Positions 1 through 6,874 are shown, counted from the stretch's first letter. The stretch: DNA of 9,165 nt from Actinomycetota bacterium (GCA_005788585.1 SYBY01000076.1:1-9165), one strand, 5' to 3'. Notes: generated by a model not told the origin, from the sequence alone. A program made the numbers and translations.

Positions 1-1055
1 GCCGCATCGGCATCCAGCCCGACATGCTGTTCTGCCGGTCGGAGACCGAGCTGAGCGCCGAGATCCGCAAGAAGATCGCGCTCTTCACCTCGGTGCCGAA
101 CGAGGCCGTCATCTCGGCGAAGGACGTCGACAACATCTACAAGGTGCCCCTCTGGTACGAGGAGCAGCACGTCGACGACGTCATCTGCGACTACTTCGGT
201 CTGGAGACCGAGGCGCCCGATCTCAGCGAGTGGGAGACCATCTGCGAGCGCGCGAACGCGGCCGTCGAGCCAGTGCGCATCGCGCTGGTCGGCAAGTACG
301 TGCAGCTCGAGGACGCGTACCTCTCCGTCTCGGAGTCGCTGCGCCACGCCGGCTACCTCTTCGGCGCAGGGATCGAGATCGACTGGGTCGACAGCGAATC
401 GCTGACCGACGACGTCGTCGCGCTCGAACGCCTGCGCGACCATGACGGGATCCTCATTCCCGGTGGCTTCGGCGGCCGCGGCATCGAGGGCAAGATCCGT
501 GCGGCGCGCGTGGCGCGCGAGCAGGAGATCCCGTACCTGGGCATCTGCCTCGGGATGCAGATCGCGGTCGCGGAGTTCGCGCGCAACGTCGCGGGCATGG
601 ACGGCGCGAACTCCACGGAGTTCGACCCCGAGACGCCGCACCCGGTCATCGACCTCCTGCCCGAGCAGAAGGAGGTCTCCGACCTCGGCGGGACGATGCG
701 CCTGGGCGCCGACCCGATCAAGCTGCACGACGGCACGCGCGTGCGCGAGCTGTACGGCGAAGCGGTCATCTACGAGCGCCATCGCCATCGCTACGCGGTC
801 CACCTCTATCTGCGCCCGCGCCTCGAGGCCGCCGGCCTGGTGGTCGGCGGGACGTCGCCGGACGAGCGGCTCGTCGAGGCGATCGAGCTGTCGGACCATC
901 CGTTCTTCGTCGCGTCGCAGTACCACCCGGAGTTCAAGTCGCGGCCCGAGCGGCCCGCGCCGCTCTTCCGGGAGTTCGTCCGCGCCGCGCAGGAGCACGG
1001 CCGGTCCGGTGCGCCCGAGGGCGAGCCCTCGGTGGCGCGCGCCTCCACGGCGTGA
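1..1055 (+). CDS. pyrG: CTP synthase (glutamine hydrolysing), C-terminal part, cut by left edge
   Basis: PyrG makes CTP from UTP, ATP and glutamine, the last step of de novo pyrimidine nucleotide synthesis, in the cytoplasm. The reading frame is open to the window edge; residues before the first Met (nt 24) read RIGIQPD, the conserved PyrG stretch, so the true start lies outside. About 350 residues are present of a usual 540-560: the end of the amidoligase domain, a linker, and the complete class I glutamine amidotransferase domain from about nt 270. Numbered from the Met at nt 24, the GICLGMQ nucleophile Cys is residue 175 (nt 546-548); the His and Glu of the triad are in QYHPEF (nt 924-926 and 930-932). 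The RHRHRY motif is also present. The last 20 or so residues are a poorly conserved polar tail. The TGA stop overlaps the next gene's GTG by four bases (GTGA), suggesting cotranscription and coupled translation. Confidence 0.97.
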   Translation, partial: RIGIQPDMLFCRSETELSAEIRKKIALFTSVPNEAVISAKDVDNIYKVPLWYEEQHVDDVICDYFGLETEAPDLSEWETICERANAAVEPVRIALVGKYVQLEDAYLSVSESLRHAGYLFGAGIEIDWVDSESLTDDVVALERLRDHDGILIPGGFGGRGIEGKIRAARVAREQEIPYLGICLGMQIAVAEFARNVAGMDGANSTEFDPETPHPVIDLLPEQKEVSDLGGTMRLGADPIKLHDGTRVRELYGEAVIYERHRHRYAVHLYLRPRLEAAGLVVGGTSPDERLVEAIELSDHPFFVASQYHPEFKSRPERPAPLFREFVRAAQEHGRSGAPEGEPSVARASTA

Positions 1056-2197
1056 GACCTGCCTCGCCGGCGGAGAAGCGCCGACTTCACGACACGTTCG
1101 CCGCGCTCTGCGCGATCCCGTCGCCGGTCGGGGCCGAGCGCGCCGTCGCCGACCGGGTCATCGCGGAGCTCGCCGGAATGGGCCTCGGGGTCGAGGAGGA
1201 CGACGCGGGGGCACGCCTGGGCGGGACGGCCGGCAACCTCCTCGCCCGCATCCCCGCCCGCACGGAGGACGCGCGCACGATCATGCTGTGCGCCCACCTC
1301 GACACGGTCGCGGTGGCCGGGCCGATCGAGCCCGTCATCGAGGACGACGGCTGGACGAACCGCCACGACGCCATCCTCGGCGCCGACAACAAGGCGGCGG
1401 TCGCGGTGATCCTGGAGGTCGCGCGGCGGGTCGCGCTCGAGTCGTCGCCCGTCGGGCTCGAGCTCGTCTTCACGGTCGCCGAGGAGGACGCGCTCGCGGG
1501 GGCGAAGCTCTTCGACGTCGGGCAGCTGCGCAGCGAGTGGGGCTACGTCTTCGACCATGCGACGCCCATCGGCGAGGTCATCGTCGCGGCGCCGACCTAC
1601 TACCGCTTCCTCGCCACCTTCCACGGCCGCGCCGCCCACGCCGGCATCCGGCCGGAGGACGGCAGCTCTGCGGTGCTCGCGGCGTCGCGGGCGATCGCCG
1701 CCATGCCTCTGGGCCGCCTCGACGAGCAGACCACCGCGAACATCGGGCATCTCGAGGGCGGCGTCGCCGGCGCGACGAACATCGTGGCCGAGTGGTGCTC
1801 GGTGCTCGGGGAGTGCCGGTCGCTGGACGAGGCGCGCGCCGACGCGCTCATCGGCGACCTGGTCGCTCACCTGCAGGACGCGGCGAACGACCCGAGCGCG
1901 CCGTGCGACGTGGACGTCGATGTCGAGCGGCTGTTCACCGGCTACCGCCACCGGCCGCAGGCCCCGTCGGTCCTGGCGGCCGAGGCGGCGCTCACCGCGT
2001 GCGGGTACACGCCGGAGCGGATCGTGACCGGCGGCGGGTCGGACGCTGCCGCCTTCGAGGTCGCCGGGTTGCCGTGCACGAACCTCGCCAACGGCACCGA
2101 GCGCAACCACCAGCCCGACGAGCGGGTCGCGGTGGCGGCGCTGGAGGGCATGCTCGATGTGACGCTCGCGCTGCTCGACGCGTGCGCCGAGGCCTGA
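1052..2197 (+). CDS. M20-family metallopeptidase, PepT-like (YqjE type)
   Basis: A cytoplasmic zinc exopeptidase, probably releasing residues from short peptides; the exact substrate is not visible. At 381 residues it has the normal length of the PepT-like M20 group. Metal and catalytic motifs are intact: AHLDT (His82, Asp84), GADNKA (bridging Asp112), AEED (Glu144 as general base, Glu145 as ligand), FDHA (Asp168) and a late ERNHQPDE (His353). The dimerisation lid domain spans roughly residues 180-295, with HGRAAHAG at 191-198. TGGGSDAAAF at 326-335 is typical of the family. The GTG start at 1052 overlaps the pyrG stop; the family's N-terminal helix begins a few residues in, so no earlier start is needed. 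M20 members also include acetylornithine and succinyl-diaminopimelate deacylases; the PepT-like assignment rests on the GADNKA and TGGGSDA spacing and is less certain than the family. Confidence 0.9.
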   Translation: MRPASPAEKRRLHDTFAALCAIPSPVGAERAVADRVIAELAGMGLGVEEDDAGARLGGTAGNLLARIPARTEDARTIMLCAHLDTVAVAGPIEPVIEDDGWTNRHDAILGADNKAAVAVILEVARRVALESSPVGLELVFTVAEEDALAGAKLFDVGQLRSEWGYVFDHATPIGEVIVAAPTYYRFLATFHGRAAHAGIRPEDGSSAVLAASRAIAAMPLGRLDEQTTANIGHLEGGVAGATNIVAEWCSVLGECRSLDEARADALIGDLVAHLQDAANDPSAPCDVDVDVERLFTGYRHRPQAPSVLAAEAALTACGYTPERIVTGGGSDAAAFEVAGLPCTNLANGTERNHQPDERVAVAALEGMLDVTLALLDACAEA

Positions 2198-2218
2198 GCC
2201 CCACGTAGGCTTCCGGCC
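2191..2218 (+). repeat. Imperfect inverted repeat between peptidase stop and membrane-PLC start
   Basis: Outer arms GGCC (2191-2194) and GGCC (2215-2218) and inner arms AGCC (2197-2200) and GGCT (2208-2211) can pair around a seven-base loop, with mismatches between the blocks. It covers the peptidase stop codon and ends directly before the next ATG. It could be a weak terminator, a translation-modulating hairpin, or chance in GC-rich DNA; there is no T run after it. Confidence 0.25.
2206..2211 (+). promoter_or_regulatory. Possible -10 hexamer (TAGGCT) for a leaderless transcript
   Basis: TAGGCT fits the actinobacterial -10 pattern TANNNT and ends seven bases before the ATG at 2219, which would put the transcription start at or next to the A of the start codon. 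There is no Shine-Dalgarno sequence at this gene. I see no convincing -35 box at 16-19 bases upstream, so this is only a candidate. Confidence 0.3.
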
Positions 2219-4516
2219 ATGGACGCGCGCGACGGGTCTGGACTCGGTCGCCGCGAGACGCTGAGCGTCGCGCTGCTCGCGCTCGCGTGTCTTGCGGTCG
2301 TCGGCACCCTCGTCACCGGCTACGTCCGCACGCAGCTGCTGGACCGGGAGGACTTCGCCGACCGCGCCGTCGCCGCGATCCAGCGCGACGAGGTCCGCAG
2401 CGTCGTGGCGCGCGAGCTGACGATCAACGTCGTCGAGCGCGGGGCCGAGGACGCGATCACGTACCGGCCGCTCATCGAGCAGGCCGTGAGCGTGGTGCTC
2501 GACACGCCGCCCGCGCTGCGGCTCCTGCGCCTCGGCGTCCGCGAGGCCCACGGCCTGCTCTTCGTCCGCGATCAGGGCAACGTGGTGCTGGACGTCGCCG
2601 ACGCCGCGACGGTCATCCGTCCCGCGCTGCGCAGCGTCGCGCCGCAGGTGGCCGACGAGATCCCGAGCGACCTGAGCCCGGAGATCCTGCGTCTGCGCGA
2701 GGGGGAGACCGGCACGCAGCTCCTGCGCCTGGCGGGCAACGTGCGGACGCTGTCGTTCGTCCTGCCCGTGGTCGCGCTGCTGCTCCTCGCCGGCGGCATC
2801 CTCGCCGCGCAGGACCGCCGCCAGGCCGCGACCCGTGCGGGGATCGCGGTGGGGGTCGCCGGGGTCGCGGTCGTGGCGCTCACGTACCTGGGCGGCTCGC
2901 TGGCCGCCGACGCCGCCCGCGGCGGCACCGTCGTCCCGCTGGCCGAGGCGCGGGAGGCGGCGGGCGCGCTGTGGGACGTCATGTTCGGGGACCTGCGCCG
3001 CTGGGGCCTGGGACTTGCCGCCGCCGGGCTGATTGTCGCGGGCGCCGGGGCATCGCTCCTGCGCCCCGTCGAGGCCGCCGGGGACCGGCTCGAGGAGGCC
3101 GTGGCCGCGGTGCTGCATCCGCGGTCACCGGAGCTGCGGGCGCTGCGCGGTGTCGCCGCGATCCTCATCGGAGCCCTCCTCCTCGTGCGTCCCGAGCTCG
3201 CCGCGCGGATCATCGCGCTGGCCGGTGGTGCGTTCCTGGCGTTCGTCGGAGCGGGGGAGGTGCTCGACCTCGTCCAGGAACCGCGCCGTCGCCGGCAGGG
3301 CGGCGCGCCGGCCCCTGACGGCCGGCGCGGGAGGTCCTGGGTGCCGATCGCAGCAGGCGTCGCGGCGTTCGCCGGCCTGGTGACCGTGGTCGGGGTCGCG
3401 CTGACCGGCAGCGACGCGCCCGCCGATCCGCCGCGGGCGGCCGCCCTGCCCGGCGACGTCACGAGCTGCAACGGCTCGGAGGTCAACTGCGACCGGCGCC
3501 TGAACGAGGTCGTGTTCCCCGGGACGCACAACGCGTTCTCGGCCGCCGAGGATCCGGGCTGGTCGCTGACGAACCAGCGCTTCGGGATCGGCCGCCAGCT
3601 CGAGGACGGGATCCGGCTGCTGCTCATCGACGTGCATCCGGCGGTCCGGGCGGCCAACGGCCGGGTGCGCACGGACTTCGACGCGGCCGGCTCGAGCGCG
3701 AACCGCGTGCGCCAGCAGCTCGACCCCGCGCAGCTCGCCGCGGTCGAGCGGCTCGGCGGGCGGATCGGACTGGGGGACACGGCCGGCGGCACGGCGGGCC
3801 TGTACCTGTGTCACAGCGTCTGCGAGCTCGGGTCCACGCCCGCGGTCGACGTCCTGCGCGACCTGCGGGCCTTCCTCGAACGCGAGCGCGGCGAGACCGT
3901 GGTCCTCTTCGTCGAGCCGTACGTCGATGCGGTCGCCGTCCAGCGCCTCTTCGCGCAGGCGGGTCTGCTGGATCTCGTGGTCACCTTGGACCGGTCGGCG
4001 CCGCTGCCGACGCTGCGCGAGCTGGTCGCCGACGACCGGCGGCTCGTGGTCTTCACCGAGCGCGGCGCCACGCCCGACACCCCGTGGTACATGGACGGGT
4101 TCGCCTTCGTCCAGGACACCCCGCTCGGCGCCAAGGGGCCGCGGGACCTCAGCTGCGCGCCCTACCGCGGGCAGCCGGACAGCCCGATCCTCATGCTCAA
4201 CCACTGGATCGACGACTTCCCGCCGCCCCGCGGACGCAACCGGGCGATCCTCAGCCGGAGGTTCCTCGTCGACCGCGCGCTGCGGTGCGGGCGCGAACGG
4301 CGACTGCCCGCCTCGTTCATCGCGGTCGACCACTATGACCTCGGCGACGTCATCGGCGCGGCGCGGGAACTCAACGCGATGCCCGTCGAGTCGCGGACCG
4401 CGGTGCCCGGCGACGCCTCGGAGGTCGCGGCGCTCGAACGCACCGACGACGATGACCGTGAGGCGCCGGAGCTGCGGCCCGAGGCGGGCGGCACGTTGCC
4501 GACCGCCGGGGGCTGA
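2219..4516 (+). CDS. Seven-helix membrane protein with C-terminal extracytoplasmic PLC-like phosphodiesterase domain
   Basis: A 765-residue fusion. Hydrophobic segments lie near residues 14-34, 178-197, 205-228, 262-281, 309-324, 329-347 and 375-396. A charged, helical stretch (35-177) between the first two should lie outside the membrane. The Arg-rich loop 355-372 predicts, by the positive-inside rule, an outward C-terminal domain. Residues 411-720 resemble the plant At5g67130-like group of the PI-PLC superfamily: FPGTHNAFS (His437, Asn438), GIRLLLIDVH (Arg466, Asp471), LYLCHSVCELGSTP (His532), a middle FVEPYVD, NHWIDDFPPP and SFIAVDHYDLGD near the end. Cys pairs such as 417/424 and 531/535 could form disulphides outside the cell. 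It probably cleaves a phosphodiester, perhaps a lipid or surface polymer; neither substrate nor activity is shown. The Glu found two residues before the Asp in eukaryotic PLC is Leu469 here, so the mechanism may differ from classic PI-PLC. An acidic tail (742-749) ends the protein. The ATG at 2219 directly precedes the first helix and fits as start. Confidence 0.85.
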   Translation: MDARDGSGLGRRETLSVALLALACLAVVGTLVTGYVRTQLLDREDFADRAVAAIQRDEVRSVVARELTINVVERGAEDAITYRPLIEQAVSVVLDTPPALRLLRLGVREAHGLLFVRDQGNVVLDVADAATVIRPALRSVAPQVADEIPSDLSPEILRLREGETGTQLLRLAGNVRTLSFVLPVVALLLLAGGILAAQDRRQAATRAGIAVGVAGVAVVALTYLGGSLAADAARGGTVVPLAEAREAAGALWDVMFGDLRRWGLGLAAAGLIVAGAGASLLRPVEAAGDRLEEAVAAVLHPRSPELRALRGVAAILIGALLLVRPELAARIIALAGGAFLAFVGAGEVLDLVQEPRRRRQGGAPAPDGRRGRSWVPIAAGVAAFAGLVTVVGVALTGSDAPADPPRAAALPGDVTSCNGSEVNCDRRLNEVVFPGTHNAFSAAEDPGWSLTNQRFGIGRQLEDGIRLLLIDVHPAVRAANGRVRTDFDAAGSSANRVRQQLDPAQLAAVERLGGRIGLGDTAGGTAGLYLCHSVCELGSTPAVDVLRDLRAFLERERGETVVLFVEPYVDAVAVQRLFAQAGLLDLVVTLDRSAPLPTLRELVADDRRLVVFTERGATPDTPWYMDGFAFVQDTPLGAKGPRDLSCAPYRGQPDSPILMLNHWIDDFPPPRGRNRAILSRRFLVDRALRCGRERRLPASFIAVDHYDLGDVIGAARELNAMPVESRTAVPGDASEVAALERTDDDDREAPELRPEAGGTLPTAGG

Positions 4517-4552
4517 CGCCCGATCGCGCGCCGGTCTGCAAGCCTCTGCGTC

Positions 4553-5095
4553 ATGAGCCAGCGCTTCGAACGCCTGACCGGCGAGACCGTCTTCCGCGGC
4601 CGGATCTTCGACGTCGTCCGCGAGCGGTTCCAGTTCGAGGACGGCGAGATCGTCGAGCGCGAGAACGTCGTGCACGGTGGTGCCGTCGCGATCGTCGCCT
4701 ACGACGAGGACACGCTGTTCCTCGTGCGCCAGCCGCGCGAGATCGTGGGCCGTTCGGACATCCTCGAGATCTGCGCGGGCCGGCTGGACCAGCCCGGCGA
4801 GTCGCCGCAGGACTGCGCGAAGCGCGAGCTGGCCGAGGAGCTGGGTCTCGCGGCCGACGCGTGGGAGCACGCGACGACGTACTTCACGAGCGTCGGCTTC
4901 TCCAACGAGGAGCTGCACGTCTTCTTCGCCACCGGCCTGACGGAGGTCGAGCGGCCGGAGAACGACGAGGAGGACGAGCGCATCGAGGTGGTGCGCTGGC
5001 CGCTGGACGAGCTCGACGCGGCGATCGACGCCACGACGGACTCGAAGACCCTCATCGGGCTGCTCCTCTTCCGTCGCGCGCGCGAATCGGGCTGA
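4553..5095 (+). CDS. Nudix hydrolase, ADP-ribose pyrophosphatase type
   Basis: A 180-residue cytoplasmic Nudix enzyme, probably splitting ADP-ribose into AMP and ribose 5-phosphate with Mg2+. The Nudix box is at residues 76-99: Gly76, Glu83, Arg91-Glu92 and Glu95-Glu96, with the REL(A)EELGL core intact. The Gly-to-Glu spacing is one residue longer than the textbook GX5E (GRLDQPGE), which I know from other actinobacterial ADP-ribose pyrophosphatases. Support for the ADP-ribose group comes from an N-terminal beta domain with VFRGRIFDVV, the ILEICAG strand before the box, and FTSVGFSNEELHVF (111-124), close to the family's SPGF(S/T)(D/N)E loop although Pro is Val here. The ATG at 4553 has no recognisable Shine-Dalgarno sequence; a hexamer AAGCCT ends seven bases upstream. 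Its position after pyrG matches the pyrG-Nudix gene order in mycobacteria, with two extra genes in between. Another nucleoside-diphosphate sugar could be the true substrate. Confidence 0.88.
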   Translation: MSQRFERLTGETVFRGRIFDVVRERFQFEDGEIVERENVVHGGAVAIVAYDEDTLFLVRQPREIVGRSDILEICAGRLDQPGESPQDCAKRELAEELGLAADAWEHATTYFTSVGFSNEELHVFFATGLTEVERPENDEEDERIEVVRWPLDELDAAIDATTDSKTLIGLLLFRRARESG

Positions 5096-5109
5096 CGGAC
5101 GCCTCACCG

Positions 5110-5144
5110 CGTGGGAGCATGGGGTCGAACCCATGGCCTCCACG
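5110..5144 (+). repeat. Inverted repeat covering the luxR start codon
   Basis: A perfect core CATGGG (5118-5123) and CCCATG (5130-5135) flanks a six-base loop GTCGAA; the luxR ATG (5133-5135) is inside the right arm. With two small bulges the pairing extends outward through GGAG (5114-5117) with CTCC (5138-5141) and CGT (5110-5112) with ACG (5142-5144), about 13 pairs in all. It could be an operator for autoregulation or an RNA hairpin hiding the start codon if the transcript begins upstream. Confidence 0.45.
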
Positions 5145-6776
5145 AGCGACACCGGCGCCGACGCCGTCACCGAGGGGAAGGCAGCCCTGGACGACGGTGA
5201 CTGGGAGCGCGCGCGCGACGCGTTCCAGGCCGCGCTGCTCTCTGGCGCGGGCGCCGAGGCGTGGGACGGCCTCGGCTGGGCGGCCTGGTGGCTGTCCGAC
5301 GAGGAGCTGACGATCGAGGCGCGCGAGCAGGCCTACCGCGCGTACCGTGACGAGGGCGACGCCCCCGCGGCGGCCAGGGTCGCGGCGTTCCTGTCGGCGG
5401 ACTTTCGCGAGTTCCGTTCCGAGCCGGCGATCGGGCGCGGGTGGCTCGAGCTCGCGCAGCGCGCGCTCGTCGACCAGCCGCTGGGTGCCGACCACGGCTG
5501 GCTGGCCGTGCTGCAGGCCGATCACATCCTGAACACGGGCGACGATCTTCCGGAGGTCCGCCGCCTGTGCGAGGAGGCCCGGCAGATCGGCCGCGCGCAC
5601 GGCGTCGCCGACCTCGAGGCCATCGCGCTGGCCCAGGGCGGCGTCGCGGCGGTGAGCGCGGGCGAGGTCGAGGCGGGGATGCGCGCGCTCGACGAGGCGT
5701 CGGCCATCGTCGCCGCCGAGGACCTGTACCTGCCCATCTCGGCCGGCTGGGTGATGTGCTCGCTCATCACGGCGTGCGACGGCGTCGGGGACTTCTCCCG
5801 GGCGGAGCAGTGGTGCGAGGCGACGAAGCGGTTCACCGATCACTGGGGCGGACGGCAGTTGGCGGGCGTCTGCCGCAGCTCCTACGGGCGGGTCCTGGCG
5901 ACCCGTGGCGACTGGGAGACCGCCGAGCGTGAGATGACGGCCGCGCTCGAGGACTTCACCGCGTCGCGGCGCCGCGGGATGGCGGGTGGCAGCCATGCGC
6001 GCCTGGGCGAGCTGCGGGCGCGCCAGGGACGGACCGACGAGGCGCGCGCGCTCTTCGAGGAGGCGGGGCCCGCGGGCCTGATGGGGCTCGGCGCCCTGGC
6101 GCTGCAGGCGGGCGACGCGCAGGCGGCGGCCGACATCGCCGCGCGCGTCCTGCGTTCGCTGGCCCACGACACCGTCCTGCCGCGCCTGCCCGCGTTGGAG
6201 CTGCAGGTGCGGGCGCTGGCCGCGCTCGGGGAGGACACCGACGCGCCGCTGGCGGCCGCGCAGGAGATCGCGGCCCGGCTCGGCACGCCGTATCTCCGTG
6301 CGCGGGCGCGGCTGCTCACCGGCGAGGCCGCGCTGGCCCGCGGCGACGCCGACACGGCGCGTGAGGCCTTCGAGGACGCGATCGACGGGTTCGACACGCA
6401 CGCCGCCCCGTACGACGCCGCGCTGAGCCGGCTCGCGCTGGCTCGCGCGCTGCAGGCGCTCGGTCGCGCCGACCACGCCCGGACGGAGGCGGGCGCGGCG
6501 CGCGAGGTGTTCGCCGGCCTCGGCGCGCAGCGCGATCTCGACGCCGCGGACGAGGTCATGGCCGGTCCGGCGAGCGCCGCGCTCTCCGAGCTGACGCCGC
6601 GCGAGATCGACGTGCTGCGGCTCGTCGCGCAGGGGTCCAGCGACCAGGAGATCGCCGAGCGTCTGGTGCTCAGCCCGCACACGGTGCACCGCCACGTCGC
6701 GAACATCCGGGCGAAGCTGCGGCTGTCCTCGCGCTCGGCAGCGGTCGCCTACGCCGCCCGCGCGGGCCTCCTGTAG
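5133..6776 (+). CDS. TPR-LuxR transcription regulator without ATPase domain
   Basis: A 547-residue cytoplasmic DNA-binding regulator. The C-terminal 64 residues (484-547) are a LuxR/GerE-type four-helix HTH: LTPREIDVLRLVAQG, then the recognition segment SPHTVHRHVANIRAKL at 514-529. Everything before it is helical repeats of TPR character, for example residues 14-36 (GDWERARDAFQAAL), 255-275 (GDWETAEREMTAAL), 292-312 and 402-420. No Walker A motif or NACHT/AAA domain is visible, so this is not a full-length LAL/MalT-type protein (about 900 residues) but the shorter TPR-LuxR type I know from many actinobacteria. The repeats probably bind a ligand or partner protein; no signal is suggested by sequence. 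Start: ATG at 5133, weakly preceded by GGGG at 5121-5124; another ATG at 5119 is out of frame. The gene starts 37 bases after the Nudix stop and is followed by the oxidase operon, its likely target. Confidence 0.9.
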   Translation: MASTSDTGADAVTEGKAALDDGDWERARDAFQAALLSGAGAEAWDGLGWAAWWLSDEELTIEAREQAYRAYRDEGDAPAAARVAAFLSADFREFRSEPAIGRGWLELAQRALVDQPLGADHGWLAVLQADHILNTGDDLPEVRRLCEEARQIGRAHGVADLEAIALAQGGVAAVSAGEVEAGMRALDEASAIVAAEDLYLPISAGWVMCSLITACDGVGDFSRAEQWCEATKRFTDHWGGRQLAGVCRSSYGRVLATRGDWETAEREMTAALEDFTASRRRGMAGGSHARLGELRARQGRTDEARALFEEAGPAGLMGLGALALQAGDAQAAADIAARVLRSLAHDTVLPRLPALELQVRALAALGEDTDAPLAAAQEIAARLGTPYLRARARLLTGEAALARGDADTAREAFEDAIDGFDTHAAPYDAALSRLALARALQALGRADHARTEAGAAREVFAGLGAQRDLDAADEVMAGPASAALSELTPREIDVLRLVAQGSSDQEIAERLVLSPHTVHRHVANIRAKLRLSSRSAAVAYAARAGLL

Positions 6777-6792
6777 CCCGCCTGGCCCCATC

Positions 6793-6815
6793 CGGCCATC
6801 TCGTGCAGATGGCCG
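6793..6815 (+). repeat. Perfect 9-bp inverted repeat downstream of luxR
   Basis: Arms CGGCCATCT (6793-6801) and AGATGGCCG (6807-6815) flank the loop CGTGC, 17 bases after the luxR stop. No T run follows, but high-GC actinobacterial terminators often lack one, so this may end the luxR transcript. Alternatively it is an operator: its centre (6804) lies about 56 bases before the transcription start expected from the hexamer at 6848, a position suited to an activator. TGGCC at 6783-6787 could pair with the left arm (GGCCA, 6794-6798) as a competing structure. Confidence 0.6.
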
Positions 6816-6847
6816 AATAGGGGGAAGGCGCGACGCGCACGCGGGCG

Positions 6848-6853
6848 TACGGT
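6848..6853 (+). promoter_or_regulatory. Possible -10 hexamer (TACGGT) of the oxidase operon
   Basis: TACGGT fits the TANNNT pattern and would place the transcription start near 6860, 21 bases before the ATG at 6881, leaving a leader that carries the Shine-Dalgarno sequence. At the usual spacing upstream the sequence is AAGGCG or similar, not a good -35 box, which would fit a promoter that depends on an activator. Weak evidence on its own. Confidence 0.3.
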
Positions 6854-6868
6854 CGGGCCTCCCGACCG
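6850..6868 (+). repeat. Perfect 8-bp inverted repeat before the oxidase ribosome binding site
   Basis: Arms CGGTCGGG (6850-6857) and CCCGACCG (6861-6868) flank a three-base loop CCT. It overlaps the candidate -10 hexamer and touches the Shine-Dalgarno sequence. Possible roles are an operator covering the promoter or, if transcription starts further upstream, an RNA hairpin next to the ribosome binding site. Confidence 0.55.
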
Positions 6869-6874
6869 AAGGAG
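6868..6874 (+). promoter_or_regulatory. Ribosome binding site of the FAD-linked oxidase gene
   Basis: GAAGGAG lies six bases before the ATG at 6881 and is close to the ideal anti-Shine-Dalgarno complement. It fixes the oxidase start and is the only strong ribosome binding site among the non-overlapping gene starts here; the other three have none or a weak one. Confidence 0.8.

Noticed and set aside
442..2208. 588-residue open frame on the + strand overlapping pyrG and the peptidase
   Set aside because: Extremely Arg/Ser/Ala-rich out-of-frame shadow crossing two real gene boundaries, with no domain signal.
806..3118. 770-residue open frame on the - strand across pyrG, the peptidase and the membrane-PLC gene
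   Set aside because: It lies antisense to three well-supported genes, is dominated by Arg, Gly, Ala, Asp and His with no recognisable domain, and is expected from GC-rich codon bias in the opposite strand.
5118..5135. Resemblance to a tRNA T-arm (GGGGTCGAACCC) near the luxR start, possible tRNA remnant or attachment site
   Set aside because: No acceptor stem, anticodon arm or D-arm can be folded around it, and there is no integrase gene or second copy in the window.
3125..5170. 681-residue open frame on the - strand under the PLC and Nudix genes
   Set aside because: Composition is the mirror of the coding strand; it crosses two gene ends and has no motif.
5133..6776. LAL/MalT-type regulator with an N-terminal ATPase
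   Set aside because: No Walker A or B motif is present, and the length (547 residues) and N-terminal helical repeats do not fit.
5052..6791. 579-residue open frame on the - strand under luxR
   Set aside because: Antisense shadow of a gene with clear TPR and HTH homology; Arg/Gly-rich without domains.
6793..6815. Classic rho-independent terminator after luxR
   Set aside because: The hairpin is perfect, but it is followed by AATAGGGGG rather than a T run; kept only as an inverted repeat with a terminator as one option.
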